Origin: Pigoraptor vietnamica | Taxonomy: Eukaryota > Opisthokonta > Filasterea | Assembly: GCA_943704525.1 (NCBI GenBank) | Contig: CALSCQ010001792.1 | Coordinates: forward strand, 1-24,904 | Length of the DNA: 24,904 bases | Reading direction: 5' to 3' | In this document: in pieces, positions 23,701 to 24,904 of the stretch | Layout of the letters: each line of letters begins with the position of its first letter | How positions within the stretch are numbered: position 1 is the first letter of the stretch | The notes under the pieces: model-generated | The model's database searches: none | Told to the model about the DNA's origin: nothing | Seen by the model: only the letters and a program-made list of their open reading frames with translations | Translations under genes and position numbers: made by a program

Positions 23701-24589
23701 ATGACACACGACTGCCGGCCTAAGAAGGAGAGCGGGCAATACAGGCAAGTGAGCGCCGATAGATCACTAGCGAAACCAACTCACCAAGTGAGGGGACTGG
23801 CGCCTTCTCCACCACTGGAAGTTAGTCAAGGGAATATCAGACAAGCTCCAAGCCCAACGAGCCAAACCATGGTCGCCAGCAAAGCGAGATCTCTCTCCCA
23901 AACAGTAAACGACCCACATTTCTGCTTCTTCACCTCCGGCACCTCGTCGTCGCCAGACATCGCACTTGCTGTCCGTTTGCCTATGAACAGCAGGCAAAAA
24001 GGGATTTACACAAAACATGTGTAACAATAAATACATACGGGTAGGCAGCAACGAAGCACTCTGAAGCACACGCTCAAGCGAAAAACCGACCCAAGAGTCA
24101 CATAAGCGACTGCAGTGCAGCTTGATGGCTAAAGAACAAAAGGCTGGAATGCAAACTACCCACCACCCGACGCTCCGCCCGCATTCCCTGCACGAGGACG
24201 GGATGAGCGTAAGGGATTGTGCGATGCAATAAAAAGTCTGAAAGCACGACAGGCTGCAGGTACAGAATACGAAATATGATAGGGATTGTGCGATGCAAGG
24301 AGTCTGAAAGCACGACAGGCTGACGTGAGGGTACAGAATACGAATACGAAGAGGACCTACCCCTCATCGCGAGCTCGATCAGCATGTCCATACGCTCCTT
24401 CTCGGCTTTCGCCTTGTCGTGCAGCTCCTTCACCACGTCAGGCAGCCTCTTCAACTCCTCGGCCTCAGCGGACGTCAACTGCTGCCGCGCGGTCAGCCCC
24501 TTGAGGCGCTGTTCCGCAGCGTCAGCCTCGTCCCCGAACCTCCGTGCATCCTCGGCGGTCAACTTAATCACCTCCCACTGCTGTGCCAT
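20745..24589 (-). CDS. Crinkler/RHS-like P-loop NTPase with C-terminal PD-(D/E)XK-like domain
   Basis: Member of the CR (Crinkler-RHSP) class: an NTPase followed by a restriction-endonuclease-like domain, known from oomycetes, chytrids and other eukaryotes as effectors or conflict proteins. Exons in transcription order: 24589-24361 (Lys/Glu-rich coiled coil, start MAQQWEVIKL), 23980-23918, 23814-23785, 22929-22223, then from about 22149 onward. The first four join in phase. Exon 4 carries FGEASSLRQAI, CKTLSDPMEWCELPFP, Walker A YGTKGCGKSH and Walker B VILIVDQMN, followed by FGYSANND. Next come an Asp/Ser-rich repeat linker, then FFIDAQGQMRCVSGVAKSA. The nuclease-like end has FIDAVFF, FAIQVTLQ and HLVWIIP. 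The gene looks largely whole, with at most about one break between its two main domains. No secretion signal or LxLFLAK-type header is seen at the N-terminus. The function in this organism is unknown. Confidence 0.82.
21836..22005 (-). repeat. In-frame acidic coding repeat in the Crinkler-like gene
   Basis: About three copies of a roughly 60-base unit encoding DDDSVGDSSDS and MDSVD-like segments. It forms an acidic, probably disordered linker between the NTPase and nuclease-like parts and is likely length-variable. Confidence 0.85.
22930..23784 (-). other. Long 855-base intron of the Crinkler-like gene
   Basis: The intron starts with GTGAGT on the minus strand and ends with TACTAAC followed by GTTGCCCAG. 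It is five to ten times longer than most introns in this window. Its flanking exons join in phase without it (PSLG to RFGEASS). It may hide a small exon, for example around 23350-23400 where a short open piece sits between splice-like sites, but I cannot prove one. Confidence 0.55.
24211..24349. repeat. Tandem duplication, period about 69 bases, in intron 1 of the Crinkler-like gene
   Basis: Two copies (from 24211 and from 24281) share GGGATTGTGCGATGCAA, AGTCTGAAAGCACGACAGGC and TACAGAATACGAA, with a few small differences. The second copy ends about 12 bases from the splice donor at 24360. Confidence 0.9.
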
Positions 24590-24904
24590 GGCTACGTACG
24601 CACCGATGCGCTTCCGCGACAGTGGATGCCTCGATGGACGGACGCAAAAAAGTTGGCGTTGGCAACTTGAGAAACCAAACGTTGGAAAATTGTGACGTCA
24701 CTTGCGGTCGTGATACCAGGAACCGCTCACCATGCATGGTGGGGGTTACGCCTTACTATTTGTAAAATGGCGGATTGGAGACGCTCTTTAAAGTCGGGCC
24801 GCGTTGAGAATAACACTTTTTACGATTTCACGTTTTGATTCGTATCTCCATTAATATTGCATATATTCGTACCAAACAAAGTGCAGCTAGTAGCCCGTGA
24901 GTCG
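24590..24904. other. 5' flank of the Crinkler-like gene
   Basis: No gene is seen. It holds the right copy of the 40-base motif and turns AT-rich from about 24770 to 24885, as the flank of the left copy also does. It probably includes the promoter of the gene starting at 24589. Confidence 0.5.
24726..24765. repeat. 40-base dispersed motif, right copy
   Basis: 36 of 40 bases match 18521-18560. This copy contains the perfect palindrome CACCATGCATGGTG, which has two changes in the left copy, followed by GGGGTTACGCCT and ATTTGTAA. It lies 137 bases upstream of the Crinkler-like start codon. Confidence 0.7.

Noticed and set aside
18521-24765. Transposon bounded by terminal repeats
   Set aside because: The two 40-base copies are direct, not inverted. 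No target-site duplication, transposase or reverse transcriptase is visible between them. Kept only as a dispersed motif.

Overview
This window looks like nuclear DNA of a GC-rich unicellular eukaryote. The genes have short spliceosomal introns (mostly 70-160 bases) with GT donors such as GTGCGT, GTGGGT and GTGAGT and CAG or TAG acceptors; some have a TACTAAC-like branch point close to the acceptor. Coding exons favour G or C at third positions, while flanks and introns carry CA/TG microsatellites. The gene set (soluble adenylyl cyclase, MINDY deubiquitinase, aldo/keto reductase, Crinkler/RHS-like NTPase-nuclease) would fit an early-diverging fungus, a holozoan-related protist or an amoeba. 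I cannot name the species.

Layout. 115-627 (+): last three exons of an aldo/keto reductase. 628-1881: no recognised gene. About 1882-2796 (+): a poorly resolved membrane protein resembling the drug/metabolite transporter superfamily. 3538-5838 (+): a complete seven-exon MINDY-type deubiquitinase with two ubiquitin-binding MIU helices on sister exons and a C-terminal CaaX box. 6136-17990 (-): a six-exon gene for a protein of about 3752 residues. It joins a degenerate protein kinase, a P-loop NTPase, a helical-repeat region, a GAF domain and two PAS domains to a soluble adenylyl cyclase module (two cyclase domains plus a second NTPase). 17991-19149: non-coding, partly AT-rich, with one copy of a 40-base motif. 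19150-20508: a 27-base-unit minisatellite ending in a TG microsatellite. 20745-24589 (-): a multi-exon Crinkler/RHS-like NTPase-nuclease gene. 24726-24765: a second copy of the 40-base motif, upstream of that gene.

How they work together. No operon-like logic is expected and none is seen. The main novelty is the giant gene. Its front half has the layout of the kinase-NTPase-GAF hybrid sensors known from cyanobacteria and fungi, which normally end in a histidine kinase. Here the end is an ADCY10-like soluble adenylyl cyclase instead, suggesting that an old sensory scaffold was connected to cAMP output. Exon phases of the MINDY gene and of the giant gene close exactly (1617 and 11259 coding bases). 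The model of the Crinkler-like gene is good for its first four exons and less certain afterwards.
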